A stretch of 6,476 nucleotides of DNA from Thermoplasmata archaeon. Lineage in GTDB: Archaea > Thermoplasmatota > E2 > DHVEG-1 > B18-G2. Positions 5,968 to 6,476 of this stretch are shown one piece after another; the stretch's first letter is position 1; each line of letters starts with the position of its first letter. The DNA lies in the NCBI GenBank assembly GCA_021161685.1, contig JAGHAD010000107.1, forward strand, positions 1 to 6,476, read 5' to 3'. Under the pieces are notes generated by a model. It made no database searches. It was given only the letters and a program-made list of their open reading frames with translations, and was not told the DNA's origin. The position numbers were made by a program, and so were the translations under genes.

Positions 5968-6476
5968 TTACCTACCATAAAGTCCAATAAGGGTACCCTC
6001 CGCTATTATATGCCCCGACGTTGCTTTTTCAAGATCCTTCCTAGTTGCGCCTTCGCTCAAATCCAGAAAGGTATCGAGCGCGAAAACTTTGATGCGATAG
6101 TGATGGATTCCCATGCCAGAAGGAGGACAAGGTCCACCATATCCTATTTCACCGAAATCGTTCTTTCCTTGTGGATAAGTTATCTTTGCTCCTTCTGGCA
6201 AACCCTTGGTATTCGCTGGTATATTCCACACTAGCCAATGTGTAAAGGTTTTTCCAGGGGCATCGGGATCATCCATGATTATGACTAGGCTCTTTGCACC
6301 TTTTGGTACACCAGAAAAATTGAGGGGAGGAGGTATATTTTCCCCATCACACGTATATTTCTTTGGTATTTGCTTACCGTTTTCAAAGGCTGGACTCGTT
6401 ATCTCCATCGATTGGATTTTCTCTTTTTCCTCACATCCAGAGAAAAGAAGGAAGCAAACTGAGAGCATTAATATCA
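5968..6476 (-). CDS. PEBP family (YbhB/YbcL-type) lipoprotein, 5' end outside window
   Basis: A phosphatidylethanolamine-binding-protein fold, here exported. Numbering from the ATG at 6468, the ligand-pocket motifs are MDDPDAPGKTFTHWLVWNIP (65-84) and GYGGPCPPSGMGIHHYRIKVFALD (109-132; H122, H123). The frame stays open to the window edge, reading ILMLSVCFLLFSGC: a hydrophobic stretch ending in a lipobox-like FSGC with the lipidation cysteine at 12. The positively charged start of the signal peptide is missing if translation begins at 6468, so the true start is probably just outside the window. After the cysteine comes a charged EEKEK linker. The protein would sit on the outer face of the membrane. 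Function in bacteria and archaea is unclear (small-molecule or lipid binding). Its stop faces the candidate RNA, eight bases away. Confidence 0.92.
   Translation of the reverse strand, partial: ILMLSVCFLLFSGCEEKEKIQSMEITSPAFENGKQIPKKYTCDGENIPPPLNFSGVPKGAKSLVIIMDDPDAPGKTFTHWLVWNIPANTKGLPEGAKITYPQGKNDFGEIGYGGPCPPSGMGIHHYRIKVFALDTFLDLSEGATRKDLEKATSGHIIAEGTLIGLYGR

Noticed and set aside
1..6476. CRISPR array, inverted-repeat insertion sequence or tRNA gene
   Set aside because: I saw no regularly spaced repeats, no transposase motif and no cloverleaf on either strand.

Overview
The window looks like part of an archaeal chromosome, probably from a thermophile with an AT-rich genome. The evidence is an RNase P RNA of archaeal/type A layout that is far richer in G+C than the genes around it, TATA-type promoter elements about 26 bases before the inferred transcript starts, GTG starts with no leader, and an archaeal-style gene set (three radical SAM proteins, an OsmC protein, a MurG-like glycosyltransferase of the MJ1255 type). 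I cannot name the species.

Layout. Bases 1-1879 hold a likely + strand operon: the end of a class I methyltransferase, a UPF0026/COG0731-type radical SAM protein, and an OsmC-family thiol peroxidase-like protein. Bases 1930-2240 are the RNase P RNA, with its own promoter just upstream. Nine bases after its P1 helix, with no ribosome binding site, begins a second radical SAM protein (2250-2978). It runs tail to tail, two bases apart, into pyrF on the - strand (2981-3772), a long-form orotidine 5'-phosphate decarboxylase. A 51-base divergent spacer separates pyrF from the glycosyltransferase (3824-4891). One TATA-like element lies at the exact midpoint and may drive leaderless transcripts both ways.

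Bases 4900-5900 are a decay zone. It contains a broken SPL-like (COG1533) radical SAM gene with two single-base frameshifts and a large internal deletion, joined directly to a fragment resembling the C-terminal part of an AlkD-like HEAT-repeat DNA repair protein. At 5823-5960 there is a sharp G+C-rich island with several strong helices, which I propose as an unidentified structured RNA. It ends against the 3' end of a - strand PEBP (YbhB/YbcL) lipoprotein gene that runs off the right edge.

The genes do not form one pathway. The first three are probably co-transcribed, RNase P RNA and pyrF are housekeeping functions, and the most novel candidate is the structured RNA island.
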